NCBI RefSeq assembly: GCF_002940685.1
Contig: NZ_PNFP01000010.1
Location: 248,001 to 312,000 of the forward strand
DNA: 64,000 bases
From: Ensifer adhaerens
GTDB taxonomy: Bacteria > Pseudomonadota > Alphaproteobacteria > Rhizobiales > Rhizobiaceae
Direction: 5' to 3'
Shown: in pieces, positions 1 through 9,183 of the stretch
Numbering within the stretch: the stretch's first letter is position 1
Layout of the letters: each line of letters begins with the position of its first letter
The notes under the pieces: generated by a model
The model's input: only the letters and a program-made list of their open reading frames with translations
The model's database searches: none
What the model was told of the DNA's origin: nothing
Position numbers and translations under genes: made by a program

Positions 1-39
1 GTCGCGCGCAGGACAACAGGTTGAGAAAGCGATCCAGAA

Positions 40-1080
40 TTGGCGACGCAAGTGAAAATCCCGGTCTTTGACGGTCATAACGACGTGCTGTCGCGGCTCT
101 GGCGCTCGCCGGGCGCAGCACCGGAACGCCGTTTCCTCGATGGCGTCGATACCGGGCATATCGATCTCGACAAGGCGGAGGCGGGCGGCCTTGCCGGCGG
201 TCTCTGCGCCGTCTACGTGGCGTCGCCCGGTCTTGCCAAGGATGGCAGCGGCGAGTTCGCAACGCCCGACGAGGGTAGCGCACTCGAAGCGACCCTCGGC
301 ATGGCGAGCCTGCTGATGCGGATCGAGCGCCAGTCGCAAGGGCGGCTGAAGATCTGCCGAAGTGCGGCCGATATCCGTGACGCCATGGCGAGCGGCGCCT
401 TTGCCTCGGTGCTGCATATCGAGGGCATAGAGGCCGTCGGCGCCGATCTCGACGCGCTCCATGTGCTTCACGCCGCGGGCCTGCGCACGCTCGGCCCCGT
501 CTGGAGCCGGCCGAACATCTTCGCCTATGGCGTTCCCTTCCGCTTTCCCTCCTCGCCCGATATCGGCCCGGGCCTCAGTGAGGCGGGCAAGGACCTGGTG
601 CGCGCCTGCAACGAGCTGAAGATCATGCTCGATCTCTCGCACATGAACGAACAGGGCTTCTGGGATATTGCCGGGTTGTCGGAGGCGCCGCTCGTCGCCT
701 CGCATTCCAACGTTCACGCGCTCTGCCCGCACAGCCGCAACCTGACGGACCGCCAGCTCGACGCGATCAGGGACACGGGCGGTCTCGCCGGCATCAATTT
801 CGGCGTGCTGTTCCTGCGCTCGGATGGGGTCAAAAACCCGGATACGCCGTTGACGCTGCTTGCCGACCACATCGACTATATCGTCAATCGTATCGGCATC
901 GAGCATGTCGCGCTCGGCTCGGACTTCGATGGCACGACGATCCCGGAGGCGATGCGCAGCGCGGCCGATTTGCCGCTGCTCGTCGAGCTTCTGCGTGACC
1001 GCGGCTACGACGACGCAGCACTTGCCAAGATCTGCCACGGCAACTGGATCCGCGTGCTGGAGACGACCTGGGGCGAATGA
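40..1080 (+). CDS. Membrane dipeptidase (peptidase family M19)
   Basis: A zinc-dependent dipeptidase of the renal dipeptidase family, expected to cleave dipeptides, including D-amino-acid-containing ones. The 346-residue protein has the metal-binding set in order: H13-N14-D15 near the N-terminus, E128 in HIEGIE, H201 in DLSHMN, H222 in ASHSN, and D295 in ALGSDFDG. No signal peptide is visible, so a cytosolic enzyme is likely. The start is a TTG at 40 after an in-frame stop at 22-24; a GTG at 52 is a possible alternative. It ends 51 bp from a convergent LysR gene. Its true substrate cannot be told from sequence. Confidence 0.9.
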   Translation: MATQVKIPVFDGHNDVLSRLWRSPGAAPERRFLDGVDTGHIDLDKAEAGGLAGGLCAVYVASPGLAKDGSGEFATPDEGSALEATLGMASLLMRIERQSQGRLKICRSAADIRDAMASGAFASVLHIEGIEAVGADLDALHVLHAAGLRTLGPVWSRPNIFAYGVPFRFPSSPDIGPGLSEAGKDLVRACNELKIMLDLSHMNEQGFWDIAGLSEAPLVASHSNVHALCPHSRNLTDRQLDAIRDTGGLAGINFGVLFLRSDGVKNPDTPLTLLADHIDYIVNRIGIEHVALGSDFDGTTIPEAMRSAADLPLLVELLRDRGYDDAALAKICHGNWIRVLETTWGE

Positions 1081-1131
1081 GCCCGAGGTCGTTTCGGTCG
1101 AAGCGGGCGCGTTTTGCCGCGTCAGCCGCGG

Positions 1132-2001
1132 CTATGTCCTTGAAGCGATCGGCAGGGCTTCGAGCAGTACGGCGATCGCCGCATCGACGGTGGCCGAGCG
1201 TCGATCCCGCGCGAAAAGCCCGTATTGCACGGCAAGCGGCTTCGGAACGCCCGATGAAGCCGGCAGCGCCCGCATCGTGCCGGCGCGCATCGCTTCCGGC
1301 GGCAGCAGGCCGATGCCGAGCCCGTTCTCGATCGCGGCCTGAAGCGCCGTGATGCTCTGGCTGGTAAAGGTAATCCGGTGTTCCCGGCCCTCGTCCGCCA
1401 GCGTCTCGATCATGCGCCGGCGCCAGAGGCAGGGGGCTGCGAAGGCAACGAGGTCGACCGGCTGCGTTTCGTCGAAAGCGTAGTCCGTCGCGCAGGCCCA
1501 TTGCAGTTCGACATTCCAGGTGGTCAGCGCGTCGGCAGTAACCACCGACGTCGGCACGACCATGATGTCGAGATCGCCTTCGGGCCAGGTCTTGCCGAGC
1601 GTCACGCATTGCTCGACGACCACGTCGAGCCGGATCTGCGAATAACCGCGACGCAGCCGCCCGAGCGCCTCGGGCAACGTGGTCGTTGCCACTTCCTCGG
1701 CAAGCCCGACCCGCACGCCACCGCTCAACTCCGCCTGTCGCAAACGTGCCGCCGCTTCGTCGCCAAGCGCCAGCATGCGGGTCGCGTATCCCAGGAACAA
1801 TTCGCCCTCCGGCGTCGGCACGACACCGCGACCGGTGCGGTTGAAGAGTTGGCGCCCAAGCAGGTCCTCAAGCCGTCGCATCTGCATGCTCAGCGCCGAT
1901 TGGGTGCGGCCGGTTTGAGTGGCGACGCGGTTCAGACTGCCTTGCCGGCAGACCGCGACGAAGCTGCGCAAGAGGTCGATGCCGATCTGATCTGATATCA
2001 T
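1132..2001 (-). CDS. LysR-family transcriptional regulator
   Basis: The 289-residue protein has the N-terminal winged helix-turn-helix of LysR regulators (about residues 8-65, with SLNRVATQTGRTQSALSMQM as the recognition region) followed by a periplasmic-binding-like effector domain. It is divergent from the quinone oxidoreductase gene at 2177, its most likely target. Two TGATATCA octamers lie in the shared control region, one of them overlapping this gene's start codon, which suggests autoregulation. The effector is unknown. Confidence 0.9.
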   Translation of the reverse strand: MISDQIGIDLLRSFVAVCRQGSLNRVATQTGRTQSALSMQMRRLEDLLGRQLFNRTGRGVVPTPEGELFLGYATRMLALGDEAAARLRQAELSGGVRVGLAEEVATTTLPEALGRLRRGYSQIRLDVVVEQCVTLGKTWPEGDLDIMVVPTSVVTADALTTWNVELQWACATDYAFDETQPVDLVAFAAPCLWRRRMIETLADEGREHRITFTSQSITALQAAIENGLGIGLLPPEAMRAGTMRALPASSGVPKPLAVQYGLFARDRRSATVDAAIAVLLEALPIASRT

Positions 2002-2040
2002 GAATCCTGAACTCTGTTGTCAGTGATATCAGTCTACAAC
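1993..2040. promoter_or_regulatory. Candidate LysR operator region with two TGATATCA palindromes
   Basis: The octamer TGATATCA occurs at 1993-2000 and again at 2024-2031, 31 bp apart (about three helical turns). The second copy sits inside a wider inverted repeat, GTTGT at 2016-2020 and ACAAC at 2036-2040, with the geometry of a LysR site. The region lies between the divergent LysR and oxidoreductase genes. The assignment is inference. Confidence 0.5.
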
Positions 2041-2176
2041 GGGAACTGCCGTGTGGCTATCTTTCAGATGTGACCAGCGAGGAAGGCTCGAAGCGACATG
2101 GCCGCATCAGGCAGATCGGCATCGACCGTCGGCTGGAGCCTGCCGGGGCAAGCCAACCCAACCAGAGGAAAAATCC

Positions 2177-3148
2177 ATGAAAGCAATCCGCGTGCATCAG
2201 CATGGCGGGCCTGATGTGCTCGCCTATGAAAATGTCGAATTGGGTAATCCCGGCCCCGGCGAGGTCCGGGTGCGCAACCGGGCAATCGGCGTCAATTTCG
2301 TCGACATCTATCTCCGCCGCGGTTCCTATCCGCCGCCACAACTGCCGTTCATTCCCGGCAAGGAGGGAGCGGGCGAGGTCATCGCCGTCGGGTCGGGTGT
2401 CGAGGGCTTCAAGCCGGGCGACCGCGTCGCCTATGCCGAGGCGCTCGGCGCCTATGCGGACGAGCATAATGTGCCGGCGCATTTCCTGGTGCATCTGCCT
2501 GATGGTATCGATTTCGAGACGGGGGCCGCGATGATGCTGAAGGGCCTGACGGCGCAATATCTCCTGCGCCGCACGTTCCGTGTTAAGGCCGGGCACACGA
2601 TCCTGGTCCACGCGGCGGCGGGCGGCGTCGGCCTCATCCTGACGCAATGGGCGAAGCACCTGGGGGCAACGGTCATCGGCACCGTCGGCTCGCCCGAAAA
2701 GGCCGAGCTGGCGCGGGCCCATGGCGCCGACCACGTGATCGATTACAGCGCGGAGGATTTCGCCGCCCGTGTTCGCGAGATCACCAAGGGCGAGGGGGCC
2801 GATGTCGTCTACGACGGCATCGGCAAGGCGACGTTCGAAGGGTCGCTCGACAGTCTGCGTCCCTTCGGTCACTTCGTCAGCTTCGGCGCCGCCTCCGGCC
2901 CGATCCCGCCCTTCGACATCACGACGCTGGCGCGCAAGGGATCGCTCTATGCCACCTGGCCGCTGTTGCCGGCGCATCTTTCGCGGCGCGAGGACGTGAC
3001 CGCGATGAGCAAGGATCTGCTCGACGTCGTGGGAAGCGGCGTGGTGACGATCCCCGTGCACGCACGCCTGCCGCTGGCAGAGGCAGCCGAAGCCCATCGT
3101 CGGCTCGAAGACCGCCAGACGACGGGCGCCATGGTGCTGCTGCCTTAG
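2177..3148 (+). CDS. NADPH:quinone oxidoreductase (zinc-independent MDR family)
   Basis: The 323-residue protein is a medium-chain dehydrogenase/reductase of the QOR type, reducing quinones or enones with NADPH in the cytoplasm. It has the N-terminal GroES-like fold with GVNFVDIYLRRG, the PGKEGAGEV motif, and a Rossmann segment HAAAGGVGLILTQWAK for cofactor binding; the catalytic-zinc cysteine and histidine of alcohol dehydrogenases are absent. The ATG at 2177 follows an AGAGGAA ribosome site; the reading frame stays open upstream without homology. It is divergent from a LysR gene and convergent with the nan-transporter operon. Confidence 0.92.
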   Translation: MKAIRVHQHGGPDVLAYENVELGNPGPGEVRVRNRAIGVNFVDIYLRRGSYPPPQLPFIPGKEGAGEVIAVGSGVEGFKPGDRVAYAEALGAYADEHNVPAHFLVHLPDGIDFETGAAMMLKGLTAQYLLRRTFRVKAGHTILVHAAAGGVGLILTQWAKHLGATVIGTVGSPEKAELARAHGADHVIDYSAEDFAARVREITKGEGADVVYDGIGKATFEGSLDSLRPFGHFVSFGAASGPIPPFDITTLARKGSLYATWPLLPAHLSRREDVTAMSKDLLDVVGSGVVTIPVHARLPLAEAAEAHRRLEDRQTTGAMVLLP

Positions 3149-3188
3149 TGCGTGCCACGCCAGCTATCTTCGTATTCGCGACGGGACC

Positions 3189-4256
3189 TTAGGGATGGGC
3201 GCCGATTGCGGCGCCCGCACCGTCGAACAGCGAGGACCGGCTCTCGTCGATCCGGATGCCGACGGCCTCGCCGACGCGGAACGGCGTGTCGGCCGGCGCG
3301 CTGACATTGATGAGACCCAGCCGGCCGGCACGAACGAAGACGCTCATATTGCCGCCGAGATACTCGCTTGCCTCGACGACGCCGCGGCAATGACCGCTTT
3401 CCGGCGCAACCAGCGCCAGGTGTTCGGGTCTTGCCCCGAGCTGCTCGGGCGCGGCCATGCCCGGCATGGCAAGCGTCAGATTGCCTTCGCCGCTGAGGTC
3501 GAGACGGTCGCCCTGATCGCGTCGGCAGGGCAAGAGGTTCATCTTCGGGCTGCCGATGAACTGCGCAACGAACAGGTTCGCCGGCCTTTCGTAGAGGTCT
3601 CTCGGGCGACCCTGCTGCATGATCCGCCCGTCCTTCATCACCACGATCCTGTCGGCCAGCGTCATCGCCTCCACCTGGTCGTGGGTCACGTAGATCATGG
3701 TGGCGCCGAGCGTGCGATGCAGCTTGGCGATCTCAAGCCGCATATCGACGCGCAACGCCGCATCGAGGTTTGACAACGGCTCGTCGAAGAGAAAGCCGAC
3801 CGGCTCGCGCACGATCGCCCGCCCGATGGCGACGCGCTGGCGCTGGCCGCCGGAGAGCTCCTTCGGATAGCGGTCGAGCAGGGGCGTGAGCTTCAGCGTT
3901 TCCGCCGCCGCCTCGATCTTGGCCCTGGCGGTTGCCGACGGCACCTTGGCGAGCCGCAGGCCGAAGCCCATGTTCTGCCGCACGGTCATGTGCGGATAGA
4001 GCGCATAGGACTGGAAAACCATGGCCAGCTGGCGATCGACCGGCGAAGCCGACGTCACGTCCCGTCCATCGATCAGGATCTGGCCGTCGGTCGTCGCCTC
4101 GAGGCCGGCGATCATGCGCAACAGCGTTGACTTGCCGCAGCCGGAGGGCCCGACGATGACGACGAATTCACCGTCGGCGATCTCGAGGTCGAGCTCCCGG
4201 ATGATCTCCACTGCGCCATAGCGCTTGCCGGCTTTCTTGAGCGAAATCGTTCCCAT
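3189..4256 (-). CDS. Sugar ABC transporter ATP-binding protein (UgpC/MsmK type)
   Basis: The 355-residue ATPase is the energising subunit of a carbohydrate importer. It carries Walker [11 protein letters not shown]-loop FQSYALYP, signature LSGGQRQR, Walker [11 protein letters not shown] and switch His in THDQVEAM, then a C-terminal TOBE-like regulatory domain (about residues 240-355). It is the last gene of the minus-strand operon gntR-nanE-nanK-binding protein-permease-permease-ATPase, starting 17 bp after the second permease. The ATG at 4254-4256 gives the canonical family start [14 protein letters not shown]. Confidence 0.93.
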   Translation of the reverse strand: MGTISLKKAGKRYGAVEIIRELDLEIADGEFVVIVGPSGCGKSTLLRMIAGLEATTDGQILIDGRDVTSASPVDRQLAMVFQSYALYPHMTVRQNMGFGLRLAKVPSATARAKIEAAAETLKLTPLLDRYPKELSGGQRQRVAIGRAIVREPVGFLFDEPLSNLDAALRVDMRLEIAKLHRTLGATMIYVTHDQVEAMTLADRIVVMKDGRIMQQGRPRDLYERPANLFVAQFIGSPKMNLLPCRRDQGDRLDLSGEGNLTLAMPGMAAPEQLGARPEHLALVAPESGHCRGVVEASEYLGGNMSVFVRAGRLGLINVSAPADTPFRVGEAVGIRIDESRSSLFDGAGAAIGAHP

Positions 4257-4273
4257 GCATGTCTCCTCAAATA

Positions 4274-5095
4274 TCAACCCTTGACCGCGCCGGCGGTCAT
4301 CGATCCGCTGATCTGGCGGTACATGACGAGGCCGAGCAGCATTGGCGGCAGGGCGCCGACGATCATCACGGCGGAGGCAACGCCCCACTGCACGCCGCCG
4401 CCGCTTGCGGCAAAGAAGAACGACGCCCCGACGGTGACTGGAACCGCCTTTGAGGTCGTCAGCATCAGGCCGAAGAGGAATTCGTTCCACGCGGTGATGA
4501 AGCCGAAGATCAGGCTGGTGACGATTGCCGGACGGCAGAGCGGCGTCACGACCTTGATGAGGATCTGCGTGCGGTTCGCACCATCCATGAGGGCTGCCTC
4601 GTCCAGTTCCGCGGGCAGGTCGCGGATGGCATTGACGAGAATGACGAGCGCCAACGGCAGGTTGACGATCGTCAGGATCAGCCCCAGGCCTAGGCGCGTG
4701 TCGAGCAGCGCCAGCCACTGGAACATCATGTAGAGCGGGATGGCGAAGATGATCAGCGGCACGGCGCGCAGATTGACGATGAAGGGCAGAAGCGTGCGTT
4801 CGCCGATCCGGCCGCGGGCGATCGCGTAGGCGGCGGGAAGCGCCAGCGCCACGGCAAGCACGGTTCCCATCAGCGCCACAGTGAGGCTGTTGAACAGATA
4901 GAGGAAGATGTTCAGCCGGTCGGAGACCTCGAACACGGTGCGGTAGTTCTCAAATGTCGGAGCCTGGACCCAGAGACCGGGATTGCCGGAAAGCTCGCGT
5001 GCACTCTTGAACGAGGTGGAAAGCGTCACCAGCACCGGGAAGTTCAAGGCGATGGCGGCAACAGCGAATACGAACCAACGGAGTATCGTGATCAT
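4274..5095 (-). CDS. Sugar ABC transporter permease (MalG-like)
   Basis: The 273-residue inner-membrane protein has about six hydrophobic helices and the cytoplasmic EAA loop ([19 protein letters not shown]) that docks on the ATPase. Its ATG overlaps the stop of the preceding permease as ATGA (5092-5095), which indicates translational coupling. It forms the heterodimeric channel with the permease encoded at 5092-5979. Confidence 0.92.
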   Translation of the reverse strand: MITILRWFVFAVAAIALNFPVLVTLSTSFKSARELSGNPGLWVQAPTFENYRTVFEVSDRLNIFLYLFNSLTVALMGTVLAVALALPAAYAIARGRIGERTLLPFIVNLRAVPLIIFAIPLYMMFQWLALLDTRLGLGLILTIVNLPLALVILVNAIRDLPAELDEAALMDGANRTQILIKVVTPLCRPAIVTSLIFGFITAWNEFLFGLMLTTSKAVPVTVGASFFFAASGGGVQWGVASAVMIVGALPPMLLGLVMYRQISGSMTAGAVKG

Positions 5096-5979
5096 CGCTT
5101 GGCTCCTTTCCGCCGGCTGGCGAGCGCATTGAGACCGTAGAGCACGGCGAAGGAGGCGACGAACAGGACGACCGAGGCGGCGACGGCCTTGCCGATGGCA
5201 CCCTGCTTGAAGAAGGCCTCGTAGATGTAGATCGACAGCGACGCCGTCGAACCGCCCGGGCCGCTGCCGGTCAGCACATAGACGTTGTCGAAGACGCGGA
5301 AGCCGTCGATGAAGCGGATGAGCAGGGCGGCAGCAATCGTCGGTCCCATCATCGGCAGCTCGATGAACCACAGGCGCTGCAGGCTTCGTGCCCCGTCCAT
5401 GGCGGATGCTTCGGCAATCTCGGAGGGGATCGCCTGATAGGCCATGTAGAAAAGCAGCAGCGTGAACGGTGTCCATTGCAGCGTTTCGACGACGACCAGC
5501 GTCCAGAAGGCGGAGCCGGGTCCGAGGAACGAGATGCTGGCGCCGAAATAGGTCCAGAGATAGTAGGGCACGGGGCCGACGAATTCGTGCAGGACGAGCC
5601 GGTACATGAGCCCGACCAGCGCTGGCGCAACCATCAGCGGCAGCATCAGGATCGCCATCAGCCAGCTCCGCCTTTCGATCAGCGGTGACAGGAAGATCGC
5701 GAGAAACAGACCGAGCAGGCATTCGAGAACAGCGGTCAAGAGGCCGAAGCGCAGAGAGAACCAGCTCGCCTGCCAGAAGGCTGCGTCGCTCCAGACCGAG
5801 AGGAAGTTCGCAAGCCCCGTGAACCTCGGCTGGCGGAGCGTCTCGAAGGTAACCTCGGAGACCGAATAGATCAGATTGACGAGGGCCGGGAACCCCAGGA
5901 ACACGAGCAGGAAGAGGACGAGCGGCGTGGCGAGCAGCCGGAACTCGGGGGCATTGGTTTGCGGTCTGGCTATCGTCAT
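5092..5979 (-). CDS. Sugar ABC transporter permease (MalF-like)
   Basis: The 295-residue inner-membrane permease has about six transmembrane helices and an EAA loop (AEASAMDGARSLQRLWFIEL). The ATG at 5977-5979 gives MTIARPQTNAPEF; the frame stays open upstream but runs through the intergenic hairpin, so the longer form is unlikely. It follows the binding-protein gene after a 237-bp spacer and is translationally coupled to the second permease. Confidence 0.9.
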   Translation of the reverse strand: MTIARPQTNAPEFRLLATPLVLFLLVFLGFPALVNLIYSVSEVTFETLRQPRFTGLANFLSVWSDAAFWQASWFSLRFGLLTAVLECLLGLFLAIFLSPLIERRSWLMAILMLPLMVAPALVGLMYRLVLHEFVGPVPYYLWTYFGASISFLGPGSAFWTLVVVETLQWTPFTLLLFYMAYQAIPSEIAEASAMDGARSLQRLWFIELPMMGPTIAAALLIRFIDGFRVFDNVYVLTGSGPGGSTASLSIYIYEAFFKQGAIGKAVAASVVLFVASFAVLYGLNALASRRKGAKR

Positions 5980-6176
5980 GGCACCGATCTGTGTCTGTTG
6001 TCCGGAGGGCAAAGGAACGGCAGGTACTTTTTTCGGTCCCCCCGTGCCTTGGCAGGAAACCACCCAGCCCAGATCCCGGACTGAAGGCATTCCGCGCTGC
6101 GGAGGCGGCGCACGCGGATCCCGTGCAAAGCACCGGGATGAGGGCGGAGAAGCATTCCCATTACGCGTGCTTGGTG

Positions 6177-6212
6177 CGGGGTTGCGGCCTCCGCGAGGAC
6201 GCCGCAACCCCG
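6177..6212 (-). promoter_or_regulatory. Intercistronic hairpin after the binding-protein gene
   Basis: A perfect 12-bp GC-rich stem, CGGGGTTGCGGC at 6177-6188 pairing with GCCGCAACCCCG at 6201-6212, with a 12-nt loop, begins 5 nt after the binding-protein stop on the minus strand. No U-tract follows, so it more likely stabilises the upstream message or attenuates the permease genes than acts as a full terminator. Confidence 0.7.
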
Positions 6213-6216
6213 TCCC

Positions 6217-7551
6217 TTACTTCAGCAGGTCCGCCATGCCCTTTTCGGTGTTGGCGAGCGCATCGTCGATCGACTGCTGGCCGGACCAGTAGCCGGTGAA
6301 CTCCTTGGCCTGCAGTTCATAGACTGACAGTGCCTTGGCCGAGGTGGCGCCGCTCATGACGTAACCATACTTGCCGGCGAATTCGCCGAGCTTGACGAGG
6401 TCAGGCCGGGATTCCGCAACCTCGGCGACCACCTCCGGCGTCAGGGCCGGTGCGCCGTTGTTCTTGGCGTAGGTCAGGGCGGCTTCCTTGGACGACAGCC
6501 ACTTCAGGAACTTGGCCGCACCGTCCTTGTTTTCGGCATTCTTGTTGAGGCCGAAGCCGAGGCCGTGGATATGGGTGAAGCGCCCTTCCGGACCTGCAGG
6601 CGGCGCCACCGTTTCGGTGACGTCGGCAACAGCCGGTGACTTCTCCTTGCTGGTCAGATCGCTGGCGGCCGCATTCCACTGCAGCATGGCGGCCACCTGT
6701 CCGGAGGCAAAGGCGGCATTCGCCTCGGCAAACTCGTAGGACAGCGAGTCCTTCGGCGTCGCGCCGTTGTCATAGAGCAGCTTGTAGATCTCGAGGCCCT
6801 TGCGGTAGGCATCGGAGTTCACGGTGATCTTGCCGCTGTCGTCCATCCAGTTCGCACCATAGGCGCGCGGCACCGACTGCCAGACCATGATGTTGAACAG
6901 CAGGTTCTTGAGCTGCAGCACGGTGCCGTAGCGCGTCGGGCTGTCCGGGTTGACGGCTTGTGTGAAATAGAGCGCGGTGGCGGCGTAATCGTCCCAGGTC
7001 CATTCGTCCGGGGTCTTTGGCTCCAGCTTCTTGCCGAGGTGCTTTTCCGAGATCTCGGCATATTTCGCCTTGCCGGCGTCATCCTTCAGCAGCGCCTCGA
7101 TCAGGTCCTTGCGGAAGTACATGAAATGCAGCGAGAGATCGGTCGGCACGCCATATTGCTTGCCCTCGTACTGCATGGTCGACAGCACGGAGTCGCCGTA
7201 GACCGATTTTGCTTCGCCTGAAAGCTCGACCGGCTCCATGAACGGCGCGTAGCGGCCGATCGAATAGGTGGCGAGCAGGTTGAGGTCGAAGGCCTTCGAG
7301 CCGGCGGCGAGATCGGCCTGCAGCTTGTCCCAGAAACCGTCGCGGTTGAAGAACAGAAGTTCGACCTTGTCGTTCTCGGCAACGTCGGACTTGGCGTTGT
7401 AGGCATCGGCCGCGGCGCGCAGCGCCGTCTCTTCCGGGCCGCCCGGCCAGCCGAGCACCGTTACTTCCGCAAGGGCTGGCGTGGCCGCCAGCAGGCCCGC
7501 AATGCTCGCCGCCGCAAGCAGCGCGCGTCGTTTCGTGGTCGCAAATGTCAT
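6217..7551 (-). CDS. Sugar ABC transporter periplasmic binding protein
   Basis: The 444-residue protein belongs to extracellular solute-binding family 1. It opens with a clear Sec signal (KRRALLAAASIAGLLAATPALA) and probable cleavage after ALA. It would capture the substrate of the nan-linked importer in the periplasm. Its ATG overlaps the stop of nanK as ATGA (7548-7551), an unusually tight coupling of an enzyme gene to a binding protein, which supports one shared pathway. The ligand is inferred to be N-acetylmannosamine or a related amino sugar only from the neighbouring genes. Confidence 0.9.
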   Translation of the reverse strand: MTFATTKRRALLAAASIAGLLAATPALAEVTVLGWPGGPEETALRAAADAYNAKSDVAENDKVELLFFNRDGFWDKLQADLAAGSKAFDLNLLATYSIGRYAPFMEPVELSGEAKSVYGDSVLSTMQYEGKQYGVPTDLSLHFMYFRKDLIEALLKDDAGKAKYAEISEKHLGKKLEPKTPDEWTWDDYAATALYFTQAVNPDSPTRYGTVLQLKNLLFNIMVWQSVPRAYGANWMDDSGKITVNSDAYRKGLEIYKLLYDNGATPKDSLSYEFAEANAAFASGQVAAMLQWNAAASDLTSKEKSPAVADVTETVAPPAGPEGRFTHIHGLGFGLNKNAENKDGAAKFLKWLSSKEAALTYAKNNGAPALTPEVVAEVAESRPDLVKLGEFAGKYGYVMSGATSAKALSVYELQAKEFTGYWSGQQSIDDALANTEKGMADLLK

Positions 7552-8420
7552 TTTTGGTTCTCCCTCAAGTTTTGTTGACGCTCTGCAAGATCAGCGATGC
7601 CAACCACCCCCGCATTCTCCCCAAGGGCGGCGGCATGCAACGATGGCCGAAGGCGTAGCGGCACTGGCTCCAGTGCGCGTTCGACGGCGGCGAGATAGCC
7701 TTCGGCCAGGCCGATACTGCCGCCGATGACGATGCGTTTCGGGTCCAACGTCAGCTGGATGTTGCGGCAGAGCAGAGCGGTTCGCTCCGCGGATGTTGTA
7801 ACGATGCGCTTGGCCCAGGCCTCGGCATTTCGGGCCGCGGCAAAGACGTCGCGCGCCGTGGCGCCCGATTGGTGGGGCGCAGCCTCCCTGGCGATCCAGT
7901 GGCCGGATACGCGATCTTCGAGCACGTCATCGGGCCATTCGACACTGCGCGACTGGCCGAAGTGTCCGGCGAGTCCTTCGAGCAGGCGCCCGTTCAGGAT
8001 GATGCCGCCGCCGATGCCGGTGGAGATCGTCAGGAAGACCATGTCTTCGCGACTGCCGGCGCCAAAGGCGTATTCGCCCCAGGCTGCCGCATGGGCATCG
8101 TTTGCAGCCAGCACCGGCACGCCTGCCAGCTGCCCGATCGTCTCCGTCAGCGGAAAACGATCGGGGATGTCGAGGGTCTTGCGGTTGAGCGCCGACCAAT
8201 GGCCGTCGTCGACGATACCGGTGACCGCGGCGCCGACCGCGCCGTAGGCGCCGCGCCAGGGCTCGATCGCGCCGAAAAGGGCGGTGAGCCACTGCCCCGG
8301 ATCGCCTGCGCGGGGGGTCGGCATCCGCAGCGTGTCGACGATCTCTGTCCCCCGGACGAGGGCGGCCAGCATCTTCGTGCCGCCGACGTCGATCGCGAGA
8401 ACGGTCCGGGGCTCAGCCAT
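7548..8420 (-). CDS. nanK: N-acetylmannosamine kinase, ROK family
   Basis: The 290-residue ROK kinase is predicted to phosphorylate N-acetylmannosamine at C6 with ATP in the cytoplasm. Visible features are the phosphate loop AIDVGGTKM, the catalytic Asp region NDAHAAAWGEYAFG, STGIGGG, and GGSIGLAEGYLAAVE, which closely resembles E. coli NanK. The usual ROK zinc cluster CxCGxxGC is missing; that segment instead reads GHFGQSRSVEWPDDV. The start is 2 nt after the nanE stop and its product feeds NanE. Another N-acyl hexosamine is possible as substrate. Confidence 0.85.
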   Translation of the reverse strand: MAEPRTVLAIDVGGTKMLAALVRGTEIVDTLRMPTPRAGDPGQWLTALFGAIEPWRGAYGAVGAAVTGIVDDGHWSALNRKTLDIPDRFPLTETIGQLAGVPVLAANDAHAAAWGEYAFGAGSREDMVFLTISTGIGGGIILNGRLLEGLAGHFGQSRSVEWPDDVLEDRVSGHWIAREAAPHQSGATARDVFAAARNAEAWAKRIVTTSAERTALLCRNIQLTLDPKRIVIGGSIGLAEGYLAAVERALEPVPLRLRPSLHAAALGENAGVVGIADLAERQQNLRENQK

Positions 8421-8422
8421 TT

Positions 8423-9109
8423 TCAGACCTCGCTTCCGGCAAGCGTCTGGTCGAGCGCCTGCCTGAACCAAGACGTCACGTGCTCTGGCCGCGTGATCGC
8501 GGAGCCGACGACGACGGTGAAGGCCCCGGCCTGTAGCGCCTGGGCGGCCTGTTCGGGCGTGCGCACGCAGCCCTCGGCGACCACGTGAGGGGTCAGCCTG
8601 GACATGGCGGCGATGAGGGCGAAGTCCGGTTCGGTCGGCTCGACCGGTCCGGTGTAACCGGCAAGGGTGGAGCCGACGATGTCGGCGCCTTCGGTAAGGG
8701 CCCGCTCGGCGTCGGCGAAAACCGAGCAATCGGCCATGGCGACCTTGCCGGCTGCGTGGATGCGCTCGATCAGCGTTCTGGTCGCGACCGGCCGTTCGCG
8801 GGCGGTGGCATCATAGGCGATGATATCGGCGCCGGCTTCCGCCAGGGCATCGACGTCCTCGATGAAGGGGGTGATGCGGATCGGCGAGGTCTCAAGGTCA
8901 CGCTTGACGAGACCGATGATCGGGCGATCGGTCGCCTGGCGCACGGCGCGAACATAGTCCGCGGATTCGATGCGAAGGGCCGTTGCGCCGCCGTCGAGTG
9001 CTGCCAGCGCGAAACCGACAACCATGGCGGCATTGTCCATCACGCCGCCCTTCACCGGTTGGCAGGAAACGATCAGGCCGTGCTTGAGGCTATGGATGTC
9101 GAAGGTCAC
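8423..9109 (-). CDS. nanE: N-acetylmannosamine-6-phosphate 2-epimerase
   Basis: The 228-residue TIM-barrel enzyme converts ManNAc-6-P to GlcNAc-6-P. Recognisable NanE features are the N-terminal LIVSCQPVKGG, the catalytic-lysine strand IIGLVKRD, the DCSVFADAERALTEGADIVGSTLAGYT region and the C-terminal AEGCVRTPEQA and VVVGSAITRPE phosphate-binding segments. It is directly followed by nanK. NagA and NagB, needed to finish the route, are not in the window and would have to be encoded elsewhere. Confidence 0.93.
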   Translation of the reverse strand: MTFDIHSLKHGLIVSCQPVKGGVMDNAAMVVGFALAALDGGATALRIESADYVRAVRQATDRPIIGLVKRDLETSPIRITPFIEDVDALAEAGADIIAYDATARERPVATRTLIERIHAAGKVAMADCSVFADAERALTEGADIVGSTLAGYTGPVEPTEPDFALIAAMSRLTPHVVAEGCVRTPEQAAQALQAGAFTVVVGSAITRPEHVTSWFRQALDQTLAGSEV

Positions 9110-9165
9110 GCAGGCTCTCCCAATGGAGGCCTCACGGTATCAGTGTAAGACCAGATTGCAACAGG

Positions 9166-9183
9166 AATTATACTGGTATTATC
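9166..9183. promoter_or_regulatory. Candidate GntR operator upstream of nanE
   Basis: The 12-mer ACTGGTATTATC (9172-9183) is repeated exactly at 9979-9990 upstream of the GntR gene. Here it is half of an imperfect dyad, AATTATAC-TG-GTATTATC, with 6 of 8 pairs matching. It lies 57-74 bp upstream of the nanE start and overlaps the 3' end of the regulator gene. The role is inferred from position and repetition. Confidence 0.55.
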
